A DNA stretch of 64,000 nt from contig CAJTMX010000007.1 in the NCBI GenBank assembly GCA_910577235.1, positions 1 to 64,000 of the forward strand, read 5' to 3'. Origin of the DNA: an uncultured Acetatifactor sp. (GTDB lineage Bacteria; Bacillota; Clostridia; Lachnospirales; Lachnospiraceae). Below the pieces are notes generated by a model. The model was not told where the DNA came from, made no database searches, and saw only the letters and a list, made by a program, of their open reading frames with translations. Shown piece after piece: positions 26,301 to 34,242 of the stretch (within the stretch, counting starts at the first letter, position 1; each line of letters starts with the position of its first letter). A program made the position numbers and the translations under genes.

Positions 26301-27278
26301 CAGGAGATGATCTGGAAAGTCGTCAATGCCTCCGGCATCGAGACCAATATAGCCTCGGTGGAAACCCGGGGAGACAGGGCAGTGGTCACGGCGCTGGGCG
26401 ACGGGAAATTCAATGTGCGCTGCATGGTGAAAAACGGAACAGACAAGGTGAAACTGATCTCTCAGATGGAATTTAACATCAAGGATATGGGCCCGGCAAC
26501 CATAGACCCGTACTCCTTTGTAGTGGGCGGCCTGTATAACTGTCAGCAGGGTACCGTGCTGAGCGGTATTGCCAATGCTGCCTCCACCGCCCGGGAAGGA
26601 TTTACCGCGGTGGGTTACTCTGGCCTGGACTTTGGCGACTATGGATCGGATGAGATCACGGTATCTGTTTTCGCCAACAGCAACGACCCTCAATTCATTC
26701 AGTTCTGGGAGGGTTTGCCGGGCGGGGAGGATAGTGAACTGCTGTATGACGGCGTATATCACAAGCAGAGCCAGTGGCAGGTATTCCAGCCGGAGACTTA
26801 TAAGCTGAAAAAGAGGCTGCGGGGACAGACCACGCTCTATATCTGCACCAAATCTTCCATGGAGCTGGGCGGTTTCACATTCACAAGGATAAACAAGGCG
26901 TTTGAGCAATTGCATGTGGTGGAAAACAGACAGATATACGGCGACAGTTTCAAGGTGACTCAGGATGCCATAGAGGGCATCGGCAACAATGTATCGCTGG
27001 AATACGCGGATATGGACTTTGGAGAGCAGGGCATTGGCGGGATCACGATCTGCGGCCGCACTCCCCTTGCCAACAATACCATTCACGTGCGTTTTGTGGG
27101 AGAGGAAAGCGTTAACCAGATCGTGGAATTCCCTCACGAGGAGGAGTACACGGCCCACAGCTTTGCGCTGCAGCCTGTAAAGGGCGTGCAGAAAGTGGTG
27201 TTCGTGTTCCTGCCGGGATGCGACTTTGACTTTAAATGGTTTCGGTTTGAAAGGGTTCACTGTCCGGACCGGACGTAG
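23385..27278 (+). CDS. GH2 beta-galactosidase with C-terminal CBM6-like modules
   Basis: A 1297-residue hydrolase without signal peptide, so probably cytoplasmic. Order: sugar-binding sandwich (LPHDWLIWQTD, SRWYSGAGIYRNVWL), a charged insertion at about 200-260 rich in Glu/Asp/Arg, then the TIM barrel. The acid/base is Glu434 (WSLGNE) and the nucleophile Glu513 (YGSETAS). A DUF4982-type sandwich, a Gly/Ser/Gln linker (about 930-955), a Big-like part and two CBM6-like modules follow (VVGGLYNCQQGTV and VENRQIYGDSF regions). AAAGGGAG supports ATG 23385 over one 18 bp earlier. Possible substrates are beta-galactosides of plant or host glycans. A palindromic operator lies upstream. Confidence 0.88.
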   Translation: MNRRELFNTGWSFAKTALGVSYEQKEIWQADLRPVALPHDWLIWQTDKLYEDGIGWYVKSWKAEKRAGERIHLRFDGVYMDSALYINDCRVGEWKYGYSTFEYDVTDALREGENLLVMRVVHQSPNSRWYSGAGIYRNVWLVTVPEVHIASDGIYVSVGKTEQGYELRVESELTDGQGGVPQLPEGKYQLRYTLSDASHKDGEAVSEGEKTPETDAAGGTRQRRDCDGSLVWRQVLECRGENALGDDRVVLTPDGRRLEHGVRFDSRYTVDAPHLWDVEDPYLYTLQAELLEDGQVIQRESLRVGFCSKEFTPGEGFLLNGRKLRLNGVCEHHDLGALGAAFSKEAMRRKFLRLRTMGVNALRTSHNMPAPEVMELADELGFLVVAEAFDMWEMPKTQYDYARFFADWAGTDVRSWVRRDRSHVSLLMWSLGNEIYDTHASEHGQEITRKLMDFVREHDPRGNAPCTIGSNYMPWEGAQKCAEIVGMAGYNYAEGYYKAHHREHPQWVIYGSETASVIKSRGIYHFPFNHCILTDEDEQCSSLGNSVTSWGAKCEEYCITMDRDTPYSCGQFLWTGFDYIGEPTPYQTKNSYFGQIDTAGIPKDAYFIYKGEWTDGEKEPFVHIFPYWDFNEGQTIDVRIASNQPKVELFVDGVSQGTKEIRHEAGSGMELLGHWILPYMPGTICAVAYDQGGREIARDSRRTSKDPAALVLRAEKMQGNRILTWQGSPAEGVQKIPRECMTLTANGEDLLFVEISAVDENGIQVENAGDYVEVEVSGPGRLVGLDNGDSTDYDPYKGTVRKLFSGRLMAMIAVEDRPGEIKVTVRDARESVHLGELPAYTDEDKSGYVLQIRQAGAENILRESSLSVTVEPGEMREGLALIPRNSFKPLAQVPVGFVPVRKLELHHIRENMHGFGEISGIALPQTVGQSAGAQTSASADGILSGHSGWTNLGPENRQVTLQAVCHPASATDQEMIWKVVNASGIETNIASVETRGDRAVVTALGDGKFNVRCMVKNGTDKVKLISQMEFNIKDMGPATIDPYSFVVGGLYNCQQGTVLSGIANAASTAREGFTAVGYSGLDFGDYGSDEITVSVFANSNDPQFIQFWEGLPGGEDSELLYDGVYHKQSQWQVFQPETYKLKKRLRGQTTLYICTKSSMELGGFTFTRINKAFEQLHVVENRQIYGDSFKVTQDAIEGIGNNVSLEYADMDFGEQGIGGITICGRTPLANNTIHVRFVGEESVNQIVEFPHEEEYTAHSFALQPVKGVQKVVFVFLPGCDFDFKWFRFERVHCPDRT

Positions 27279-27367
27279 AGCTCTTGATCCCCGTCGAACA
27301 GGAAAACGGCATCAATTAGGAAACTGCCCCGGCGCCATAAGCGCCCGGACACAGAGTAGGGCCATTT

Positions 27368-28096
27368 TTAATCCTTGTCGGCGGGGAAGAAGATCTTTGT
27401 CAGCGCGTCCAACAGACATTCCACGGCTGCGCCGACCAGAAATATGATCCAGGTAATATACCAGGCATGGGTGGTAAAACTGACTACAAAATAAAAGATT
27501 ACGATCAGCAGCCACATCAGTCCTTCCAGACTGCTCCTGATCTGTTTAAAACGCTTACGGCGCTGCTTTTTGTTTTCGGAAGTTGCCATGTCCCGTCCGG
27601 CTGCATAACCGGACAGCTCCGCAGGGGGCTGGATCTTGCGGGCATATACCAGCAGAGAGACAGGCACGATACAGATCAGCAGGGCAAGCCCGATTCCCAG
27701 CAGATTCAGATTCTGTCCGCCGATATAGATAAGCTTAACATTGCAATAATACAGCAGAAGGGAGACCACCGCCACGGCTCCGGCCAGCAGAAATAACCCT
27801 GCGGACACTGCGGTGAGGGCTGCTTTTTTCTCCTGGGCCTCCTTGGCCCATTGGAGATAGTAGGCATGGGAGTAGTCTTCATTGGTCCCCATCTCCTGGA
27901 AAAGCTGCTGCACGTCTCCTATGGAGCCCACTACCAGCTGAAAGGCCTCGTCCTCGCCGTATCCCCGGAGAACCATGTCATTATATTTTTCCAGAGCATT
28001 GGCGATCAGCTCTTCCTTAAACTCCAGCGTGCGGTGGTTTACCGGAGCGTTCTCAAATAATTGATCCATATATTTTCTGATTCGCAGATTGTCCAT
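27368..28096 (-). CDS. HAAS-domain membrane protein paired with PadR
   Basis: 242 residues from the ATG at 28096 (a GTG 12 bp earlier is possible). The N-terminal soluble part (RKYMDQLFENAP... EELIANALEKYNDM... GEDEAFQLVVGSIGDV) matches the HAAS/DUF1700 permease-prefix type. About five membrane segments follow, with a basic cytoplasmic loop (KKQRRKRFKQ). Such genes are usually co-encoded with PadR-like repressors, as here, and are thought to take part in membrane stress or peptide responses. A 134-bp gap with a hairpin separates it from padR. It converges on the GH2 gene. Confidence 0.8.
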   Translation of the reverse strand: MDNLRIRKYMDQLFENAPVNHRTLEFKEELIANALEKYNDMVLRGYGEDEAFQLVVGSIGDVQQLFQEMGTNEDYSHAYYLQWAKEAQEKKAALTAVSAGLFLLAGAVAVVSLLLYYCNVKLIYIGGQNLNLLGIGLALLICIVPVSLLVYARKIQPPAELSGYAAGRDMATSENKKQRRKRFKQIRSSLEGLMWLLIVIFYFVVSFTTHAWYITWIIFLVGAAVECLLDALTKIFFPADKD

Positions 28097-28216
28097 AATT
28101 CCTGGCACTTACATTAGCGCGTGCCCCCTCCTTTTTCATAAAGTTTTACTCATAATAATAGTGAAACTGCCTCCTGACGGTCCCGCATATGAACTGTGCA
28201 TATTGTATATTCCGCA

Positions 28217-28242
28217 AGCAGACATGGCGTAAGATGTCTGCT
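28217..28242 (-). promoter_or_regulatory. Hairpin between padR and the HAAS gene
   Basis: A perfect 9-bp stem (AGCAGACAT/ATGTCTGCT) with an 8-nt loop starts right after the padR stop. There is no T run, so it looks more like a processing or attenuation hairpin than a full terminator. Confidence 0.5.
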
Positions 28243-28243
28243 C

Positions 28244-28585
28244 TTAAGATGAATTTGACTCCGGTGCAAGCAGACGGTCGATCATGCTTTTGGCCTCGTT
28301 CCACTCTCTCAGACCCTGTTCGCAAGCCTTGCGTCCTGCCGGGGTAATGGAATAGTAACGGCGCCTGGCCCCTATTTTTTCATCACCCCAATAGGTGGTA
28401 ATGTAGCCCGCCTGCTCCAGCCTGCGAAAAGCGGTGTATAGGGTGGCCTCCTTCAACTCGTAGCGGTTGCCGGTCTTGCGCAGTATGTCTTTATTGATCT
28501 GGTATCCGTAGCTGTCATGCTCTAACAGGCTGACCAGAATGATGGTTTCCGTGTGTCCACGGATAATATCGGCGGTAATTGACAT
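28244..28585 (-). CDS. PadR-family transcriptional regulator
   Basis: 113 residues with a PadR winged helix. It begins RGHTETIILVSLLEHDSYGYQINKDI, then KEATLYTAFRRLEQAGYITTYWG, and ends in a C-terminal dimer helix. Typical PadR proteins repress their own operon and are released by a ligand. The perfect-consensus promoter upstream contains two TGTCAAG-like half-sites that may be its operator. GAAAGG precedes the ATG. The partner is the HAAS-domain membrane protein downstream. Confidence 0.9.
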   Translation of the reverse strand: MSITADIIRGHTETIILVSLLEHDSYGYQINKDILRKTGNRYELKEATLYTAFRRLEQAGYITTYWGDEKIGARRRYYSITPAGRKACEQGLREWNEAKSMIDRLLAPESNSS

Positions 28586-28692
28586 GGAGTGACCTTTCTT
28601 TTGGGGCTGCCGGAGGTCCGGCTTTCCTCGTCAGGTTAATAATGGAGAGGAAAGGGGGACTGGGTAGTGTCGCTGTTTGTGCTTATAAGTAA

Positions 28693-28721
28693 ATTATATG
28701 TCAAGATACTTCGCCTGTCAA
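28693..28721 (-). promoter_or_regulatory. Consensus promoter of padR
   Basis: On the minus strand TTGACA (28716-28721), exactly 17 bp, then TATAAT (28693-28698). A second TTGACA lies directly against the -10. On the plus strand this appears as a repeated TGTCAAG, a likely autoregulatory site. The rest of 28586-28880 holds no gene. Confidence 0.8.
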
Positions 28722-28880
28722 GGTATATTGCTATTAATATAAGGTATGTATTAGCGCATTTTCTGTAAAAAGAGTAAATTAAATGCTAAAAAGTTTAGAT
28801 ATTTTTACCAGTAATGTTTTTCATTTTTTTCTCCGAAACCAATATTGGATTTATTTACTCTAATACATACAGAGGTGATT

Positions 28881-29903
28881 ATGAAAAACAGAAAAACTAT
28901 ATTTCCCATGTATCTCAGTGTGATTTCACTGACAACTTTGCTACTGACTGCATGTAGTGAGCCTCGGAACGAACAGGCGATATCAACGCCGTCTCCCACG
29001 GCGGCACCCGTGGCTACAGCCGCACCGTCAGAGCCTTTTACAGAGGAAGAACTGCGGCAGGCTGTTCTGGAACTCAAAGATGACGAGACGGACCTGGCTC
29101 AAAAGCAGGAGTATTACGAACGGCTATTGGCTATGGATGCTTTTGAGGAAGAGGACTATGAGGAGTTGGCCCGGATCTACGGCGGTATGGGAAACTGGCA
29201 GGGACAGCGCCGCATATTGTATAAACTGCTGCGTCTCTATCCCACTGTGGAACATGCGGAGCAGCTTAGTGCAGTGACAGTGTATCGCGACGATACGGAG
29301 GAGGGAATGACCCTTCTGGCCGGGCAGATCACAGAGGCTCTGGAACTGCAGGACGCGGCGGCGCTTAAGGTACTAACAACCACCGGAGAATGGCGTCATC
29401 TGTTACAGGAGGATATGGACGCTATAGAGACCCGCACCTGCTATCATGCGGGAGAACAGACTATGCAGGTTGCTGCCGGGGGCCTCACAGTAGACATTAC
29501 CAGCCTCGATAAGCAGGGAAAATTTATGTTTTACCGGGAAGAGAACGGCCGGATTGTGTTGGGCAGTGCCACATTGCGGGACGGAGCTTATACGGGAGAC
29601 ATTAAAGTATCATATTTTGACAGAGAGGGCAACTTGACACATTCCATTCAGGGAACGCTGGAAAATGGTATGATTGTGGGACAGGTGACCGTGGCCTATC
29701 AGGGCAAAGAGTATACCGGAACCTTTCTGGAGGACGGAACCACCAGCGAGGAGCAGTTAAAAGAAGTAACGGAGCAGGGCGGCGTAATCTATGCTTACGG
29801 TCCGGGCAAGAAAGATTATCTGTATCAGGAAAACGCGGCATTGGCGGATTTCCGGATTGACACGGCGTTTTTAGGTCTCCCGGAATATGAGGAATGGAGG
29901 TAA
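28881..29903 (+). CDS. Lipoprotein with MORN-like C-terminal part
   Basis: 340 residues. A lipoprotein signal ends in LLLTAC, followed by a Thr/Pro/Ala linker. The middle is helical with TPR-like spacing (EEELRQAVLELKDDE, EDYEELARIYGGMGNWQGQ). The end has beta-repeat sequence of MORN type (GDIKVSYFDREGNL, GQVTVAYQGKEYTGTF). AGAGGTG precedes the ATG at 28881. It is the first gene of a three-gene secreted-protein operon, and the next gene's ribosome site lies in its last codons. It is probably an envelope-tethered partner of the protease that follows. Exact role unknown. Confidence 0.75.
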   Translation: MKNRKTIFPMYLSVISLTTLLLTACSEPRNEQAISTPSPTAAPVATAAPSEPFTEEELRQAVLELKDDETDLAQKQEYYERLLAMDAFEEEDYEELARIYGGMGNWQGQRRILYKLLRLYPTVEHAEQLSAVTVYRDDTEEGMTLLAGQITEALELQDAAALKVLTTTGEWRHLLQEDMDAIETRTCYHAGEQTMQVAAGGLTVDITSLDKQGKFMFYREENGRIVLGSATLRDGAYTGDIKVSYFDREGNLTHSIQGTLENGMIVGQVTVAYQGKEYTGTFLEDGTTSEEQLKEVTEQGGVIYAYGPGKKDYLYQENAALADFRIDTAFLGLPEYEEWR

Positions 29904-29907
29904 CATG

Positions 29908-32900
29908 ATGGAGAGCCTTTGTAAAGCGATGCTGAAAAAGAGACGGCGACGACTGCTGGCGGCCATGTTGGCCGTGGTGCTGGCTGTGGTTTTTCCGCTG
30001 CCGGATATGCAGGGCATGGGAGAGGCGCAGGCGGCCGGGCGCACTCAGGAGATAGCCAATGTAGTGGTATTTGTCAAATACCAGGACGATACCAGAGACA
30101 TATATAATGCCGTCAATAATCTGGCTACACCTGCCCGCTCCAACTGGCAAGAGCTCAAAAACATGTATGATCTGGATCAGGATTCCTTCAGTAACTATAT
30201 TTCCGCGATAACTGAGGGGACAGTACATGTGACCAACTACTTTCCACAGGAACGCGCGGACAGAAAAGGAGTGCAGACGCTGGTGATCCCCCGTGGGGAC
30301 GGACAGGGATATATAGTGGGCGAGGTGGTGAAAGCGATAACTGCCGGAAAGATTTCGATGGACACCACCAACAATAAGGTAGATAACAGAGAGAAGGGTA
30401 TTTTAGATAATCTGACCATCATCATACAGGGGGATAAAACGGATTGGGGCGAGGCGGCCTATAAGGCCAGATACTCGGGTCAGGGAAGTCTTAACGGTAT
30501 ACGGATTTTGGATTATAATGTTCTTCCATCCGCATCGTTGGTTTCGGAGAATGCCTCTCTTAGCTATCGGTCGCGGCAGGGAGTGATTGCCCATGAATTT
30601 TTGCACACGATGGGGCTGCCGGATCTATACAGAGATGCCCAGAACAGCGGAACTCCCGTGGGCTATTGGGATATTATGGCTTCTGTCAGCGGTGCTTTGC
30701 AATATCCGCTGTCTTATCTGCGGGCCAGGGAAGGATGGATTCCCATGAAAACCATCACCCAGAGCGGCCAATACACGCTGACAGTAGCGTCAGGAACCGG
30801 CGGTAATAAGGTGTTCGCATTGCGTACACCCCTTTCGGACAGTGAATTGATCTGTTTGGAGTACCGGAGAAAGGGTACGGACCCTAACGGGTTTGAGTAT
30901 TCACTTCCCGGCAGCGGATTGCTCATGTATCGGGTAGACAACAAGGTGGAAGGGTTATCCAATCACGCGGGTGAGAACTATATTTATGTGTACCGTCCCG
31001 GAGTTACGCATCCGGAGGCGGGTACCGATGTGGCAGGCGTGAATAATGCGGCGCTGGATGTCACCAAAGGACAGACAGGGTATGGCACTACGGATCTGAG
31101 CGCGGATTTTTCTCAGAATACATTGTACTATTCGGACGGTTCTAACAGCGGCATACAGATCAGCGGTCTGAAATTGTCCTCAGACCAGACCAAGTTGACG
31201 TTTACTGTAACTTTTGCGGATTACAGTAATACCGGCGTATGGGATGATCTGGGGGAGGAGATAAACGGCCAGTTTGGAGATGTTCCGGACATTTGTATAG
31301 ATCCTGCCACGGGAACCCTGTATGCGGCATATGCGGAGGAGATTCCCGGCAGTGATGTTGGAGCCACCCGCATCCGTGTCAAATCCTGGAACGGCACGGC
31401 ATGGCAACAGGTGGGGCAGACTATCGCCAATGCCCGTACGCCATCGCTGGCTGTCTGCGCAGGGGAGGTTTATCTCTCCTACTATAGGAGCACCGACCAT
31501 GCCGCCGTTTACTGCAAGCTTGGCGGTGGTAAGTGGGGACAGATCGGGGCATATGCGTCACAGTATCCCCGAAGCATGCAATTTGTTGTGGACGGCAACG
31601 ATATCTACGGAGCGTATCAGGGAACCTGTTCTGCCGGAGTGCGTATGGTTATACGGAACATCAAGAGCGGCGCTACGGTAACAGACAGCCTTACTACGGC
31701 TATTGATTTTTCCGATCCGAGATTGGTAAAGACTGGAAACAGTTTTTATATGGTCTGCTCAGAGTTTCCTGGGTTTCAGAGCAGTACCTCAACGCAGATC
31801 AGGGAATACAATATGTCTACAGGCAAATGGAGCACCAAATACACCATCGCGTCAGCTTTCACCAATGAACACAGTATGGTAAAGCAGGGGCAGAAGATAT
31901 ATGTTTTTGCAGGCAGTTCAGAGGAAAGCTCCTATATGACGGTATTCGACGGGAACAGCTGGAGCACCAAACCCATAGTCTCCATAAATCATTTTAGCAA
32001 TGCGTCCATGGATGTGGTAAACGGCGAGATATATCTGGCGTTTTATGACACAGACCTCGGAAGAGGCAGGTTGCTTAAGGGAACGGGCACTGTGCTGGAG
32101 GAGTGCGGCGACAGACTGGGATCGGGTCTGGATTATCTGGAGATCTGCAGTTATGGAGATACACTCTACGCAGCTACCAGAGCAGTGAACACAGGCAGCA
32201 TGATAGTGCGCACCAAGTCCCTTAGCCAGGGAGGAACAGGCACTCCGGAACAGACACCGCATATGCTGACATTGACACCACCGGCAGGATATGGAGACAA
32301 TACGATCTATGTTGACGGCGTGGAATATGAGGCGCAGAAAAACGGCGGCAGTTATCAGGTGCGGCTGCCCGACACTTCCGGCAAGACGGCAGTGATGTAC
32401 AGCTACAACGATAAAAATATTCCGGTGGGTATGTATGTATGGAAATTGGAATGGCAGGGGAATGTGTGCAGAGCAGTGCCCATGCCGGGGCTACAGGATA
32501 TGCTCAGTTATCACGGATTTTCCATACGGGTGCAGAGCCCTGCGGGTATCCGCTTTAAATCGGGAATAGAAGAGAGTCTGAAACAGCGTCTGACTACCGC
32601 AGGTGTGGATGGGTGTGTGCTGAAAGAGTACGGTACTCTGCTCATGCTCAATGAGAACAGGGAAAAATATCCCTTTGTAAAAGACGGTACGAAAGTGAAA
32701 GGCGGGCGGGCATACTGGATAGAAAACGGAAAAGTCAATGACAAAGTGTTTGAGACAGTTGCCGGACGTAATCGCTTTACCTCTGTTTTTACGGGCCAGC
32801 CTGCCAGCATGTATGCCAAGGATTTTGCTTTTAGGGCCTATGCAGTGCTGGACTGCGGCGGAGAAGAGATCATTATTTATGGTCCACCGGTATACAGAAG

Positions 32901-33006
32901 CATATATACGGTAGCCAAACAGGTGCAGGCCAAGGGCGAATTTACAGTCGGCAGCAATGGATACAGATATGTACAGGCAATCATAGACTCAGTAGAGGGC
33001 AGGTAA
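29908..33006 (+). CDS. Secreted M6-type (immune inhibitor A-like) metalloprotease, large
   Basis: About 1032 residues. A signal peptide (KKRRRRLLAAMLAVVLAVVF...EAQAAG) is followed by a catalytic domain with the zinc motif HEFLH at 229-233 in VIAHEFLHTMGLPDLY and the Met-turn region GYWDIMASVSG. This is the M6/immune-inhibitor A pattern. Residues about 450-770 form a beta-propeller-like repeat region (VWDDLGEEI, VYLSYYRSTDH, IYLAFYDTDL), and the C-terminal about 200 residues form a beta-rich domain. GGAGG at 29896-29900 suits ATG 29908 (29905 also possible). Translation is coupled to the lipoprotein gene and to the Gly-rich gene 6 bp downstream. Confidence 0.85.
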   Translation: MESLCKAMLKKRRRRLLAAMLAVVLAVVFPLPDMQGMGEAQAAGRTQEIANVVVFVKYQDDTRDIYNAVNNLATPARSNWQELKNMYDLDQDSFSNYISAITEGTVHVTNYFPQERADRKGVQTLVIPRGDGQGYIVGEVVKAITAGKISMDTTNNKVDNREKGILDNLTIIIQGDKTDWGEAAYKARYSGQGSLNGIRILDYNVLPSASLVSENASLSYRSRQGVIAHEFLHTMGLPDLYRDAQNSGTPVGYWDIMASVSGALQYPLSYLRAREGWIPMKTITQSGQYTLTVASGTGGNKVFALRTPLSDSELICLEYRRKGTDPNGFEYSLPGSGLLMYRVDNKVEGLSNHAGENYIYVYRPGVTHPEAGTDVAGVNNAALDVTKGQTGYGTTDLSADFSQNTLYYSDGSNSGIQISGLKLSSDQTKLTFTVTFADYSNTGVWDDLGEEINGQFGDVPDICIDPATGTLYAAYAEEIPGSDVGATRIRVKSWNGTAWQQVGQTIANARTPSLAVCAGEVYLSYYRSTDHAAVYCKLGGGKWGQIGAYASQYPRSMQFVVDGNDIYGAYQGTCSAGVRMVIRNIKSGATVTDSLTTAIDFSDPRLVKTGNSFYMVCSEFPGFQSSTSTQIREYNMSTGKWSTKYTIASAFTNEHSMVKQGQKIYVFAGSSEESSYMTVFDGNSWSTKPIVSINHFSNASMDVVNGEIYLAFYDTDLGRGRLLKGTGTVLEECGDRLGSGLDYLEICSYGDTLYAATRAVNTGSMIVRTKSLSQGGTGTPEQTPHMLTLTPPAGYGDNTIYVDGVEYEAQKNGGSYQVRLPDTSGKTAVMYSYNDKNIPVGMYVWKLEWQGNVCRAVPMPGLQDMLSYHGFSIRVQSPAGIRFKSGIEESLKQRLTTAGVDGCVLKEYGTLLMLNENREKYPFVKDGTKVKGGRAYWIENGKVNDKVFETVAGRNRFTSVFTGQPASMYAKDFAFRAYAVLDCGGEEIIIYGPPVYRSIYTVAKQVQAKGEFTVGSNGYRYVQAIIDSVEGR

Positions 33007-33012
33007 CCGAAT

Positions 33013-33879
33013 ATGAAGAAAATGTATTTTATAATAACAATATTGTTCGGAGCGGCAACTTTTGGAGCGGGCCTTGCAGCCAGACCGCTGATCTGGCCTG
33101 CGGAGGAGCAGCAGGCAGCGGCGCAGCCGGGGCAGCAGGAACAGGATACAGTGGTGGAGGCGGAGCAACAGGAGCTGTCCGCCGAGGAACTCCGGGCACA
33201 GGGATATCTGTCTGTGGAAACACTGGACGTACGTATTGACGACGGAGAAGTACAGTGGTATGACGGCACAATGTGGCATACGGTGGCGGCGGTGGACGAG
33301 ATGGAAAAAGAAGATAAGTTTTATGCGGCCCAGGAAGACTTTCGGCAGTTTGAGGAGCAGTTGATACAACAGTTGGAGACTCAGAGGGCAGAGCAGGAGG
33401 CCAATGTCGACCAGCAGGAGGAGACGCTGTCGGTGGGACAGAAAAAAGAACCCAAACCCGCGGATAAGCCCAAGCCCACCAAGCCTGTGGTGACCCCGCC
33501 GATTACGGACCCTGTTATCCTTGTACCGGAACCCACTCCCCAGCCAGTGGTTGGAGGAGACAATGGAAACGGCGGAGGCGGTAATTCCGGCGGAGGAGAC
33601 GGCGGAAACGGCGGAGGCGGTAATCCCGGCGGAGGAGACGGCGGAAACGGCGGAGGCGGTAATCCCGGCGGAGGAGACGGCGGAAACGGCGGAGGCGGCA
33701 ATCCCGGCGGCGGAGACGGCGGCAGCAGCGGAGGCGACAATCCCGGCGGCGGAGACGGCGGCAGCAGCGGAGGCGACAATCCCGGCGGCGGAGACGGCGG
33801 CAGCAGCGGAGGCGATAATCCCGGCGGAGACAACACCGGTGACGGTGAGGATATTGAGTGGTCGGATGATTATCTGTAA
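33013..33879 (+). CDS. Secreted Gly-rich repeat protein
   Basis: 288 residues. An N-terminal signal or anchor (YFIITILFGAATFGAGLAA) precedes a Glu/Gln-rich coiled-coil-like region (about 35-140, EDFRQFEEQLIQQLETQ). A Lys/Pro linker (KPADKPKPTKPV) leads into about 95 residues of Gly/Asn/Asp repeats and an acidic end (DIEWSDDYL). It has no enzyme motif and no sortase signal. The position in the operon suggests a surface spacer, matrix protein or protease substrate. The Gly-rich tract would be flexible and may vary in length between strains. Confidence 0.75.
   Translation: MKKMYFIITILFGAATFGAGLAARPLIWPAEEQQAAAQPGQQEQDTVVEAEQQELSAEELRAQGYLSVETLDVRIDDGEVQWYDGTMWHTVAAVDEMEKEDKFYAAQEDFRQFEEQLIQQLETQRAEQEANVDQQEETLSVGQKKEPKPADKPKPTKPVVTPPITDPVILVPEPTPQPVVGGDNGNGGGGNSGGGDGGNGGGGNPGGGDGGNGGGGNPGGGDGGNGGGGNPGGGDGGSSGGDNPGGGDGGSSGGDNPGGGDGGSSGGDNPGGDNTGDGEDIEWSDDYL
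33553..33838 (+). repeat. 36-bp tandem repeats (12-residue Gly-rich unit)
   Basis: Seven or so 36-bp units in two blocks: four of the GGGDGGNGGGGN-P type, then three of the GGGDGGSSGGDN-P type. Near-identity within each block indicates recent expansion. Confidence 0.92.
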
Positions 33880-33908
33880 TCGGGCCTGAAAATACAAATA
33901 TTGTGATC

Positions 33909-33940
33909 AAAAGGCTGATGCATCTGTATCAGCCTTTTCT
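33909..33940 (+). terminator. Terminator of the secreted-protein operon
   Basis: A perfect 11-bp stem (AAAAGGCTGAT, 33909-33919, with 33928-33938) with an 8-nt loop and T run. Because A and T runs flank the stem on both sides it could also stop minus-strand transcripts. Confidence 0.88.
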
Positions 33941-33969
33941 ATACGGTTGACTCTGCCCGGCAGGCTGGC

Positions 33970-34240
33970 AAAGTTTCTTTTGCCAGTATTCTTGATTTTC
34001 CGTCGGGCGCGTGTTCCGGCAATCGTGACCGTGCCAAAAGCAACCGTCTACGAACACAGCAATTTTATCTCTTTGAAATACAAAGTCAGGATGACCTTTG
34101 ACCGGATAATTGCGTTCCAACCGGTAATGCCATTTTGTTTAAATATATCTATTAACCGCAGTTCTGTTGATTTGTTCTTTTTAGATTTAACTTTTTGCAT
34201 GATTTCAGAGCGTTTTTTTCGTCAAAATATCTGCCATCAT
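33970..34240 (-). pseudogene. vsr: Decayed very short patch repair endonuclease gene (vsr)
   Basis: Vsr nicks T:G mismatches left by deamination of 5-methylcytosine and usually travels with a cytosine methyltransferase. Joined across frames, the remnant reads ILTKKRSEIMQKVKSKKN, then DIFKQNGITGW, then HPDFVFQRDKIAVFVDG and CFWHGHDCRNTRP, the diagnostic Vsr core. An extra A in an A7 run (34213-34219 on the plus strand) and a lost A near 34116 disrupt the frame. Homology ends at NQEYWQKK near 33975, about 45 residues early. It starts 3-6 bp after the endonuclease stop, so it was the third gene of the operon. Confidence 0.85.
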
Positions 34241-34242
34241 AA

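Noticed and set aside
33553..33838. CRISPR array
   Set aside because: Units are contiguous with no unique spacers and encode a regular peptide repeat. The same holds for 21336-21554.
33515..33910. Open frames in other phases across the Gly-rich repeat (Arg/Leu-rich or Pro-rich)
   Set aside because: A repeat whose unit is a multiple of three opens several frames at once. Only the plus frame from 33013 has a start, signal peptide and operon context.
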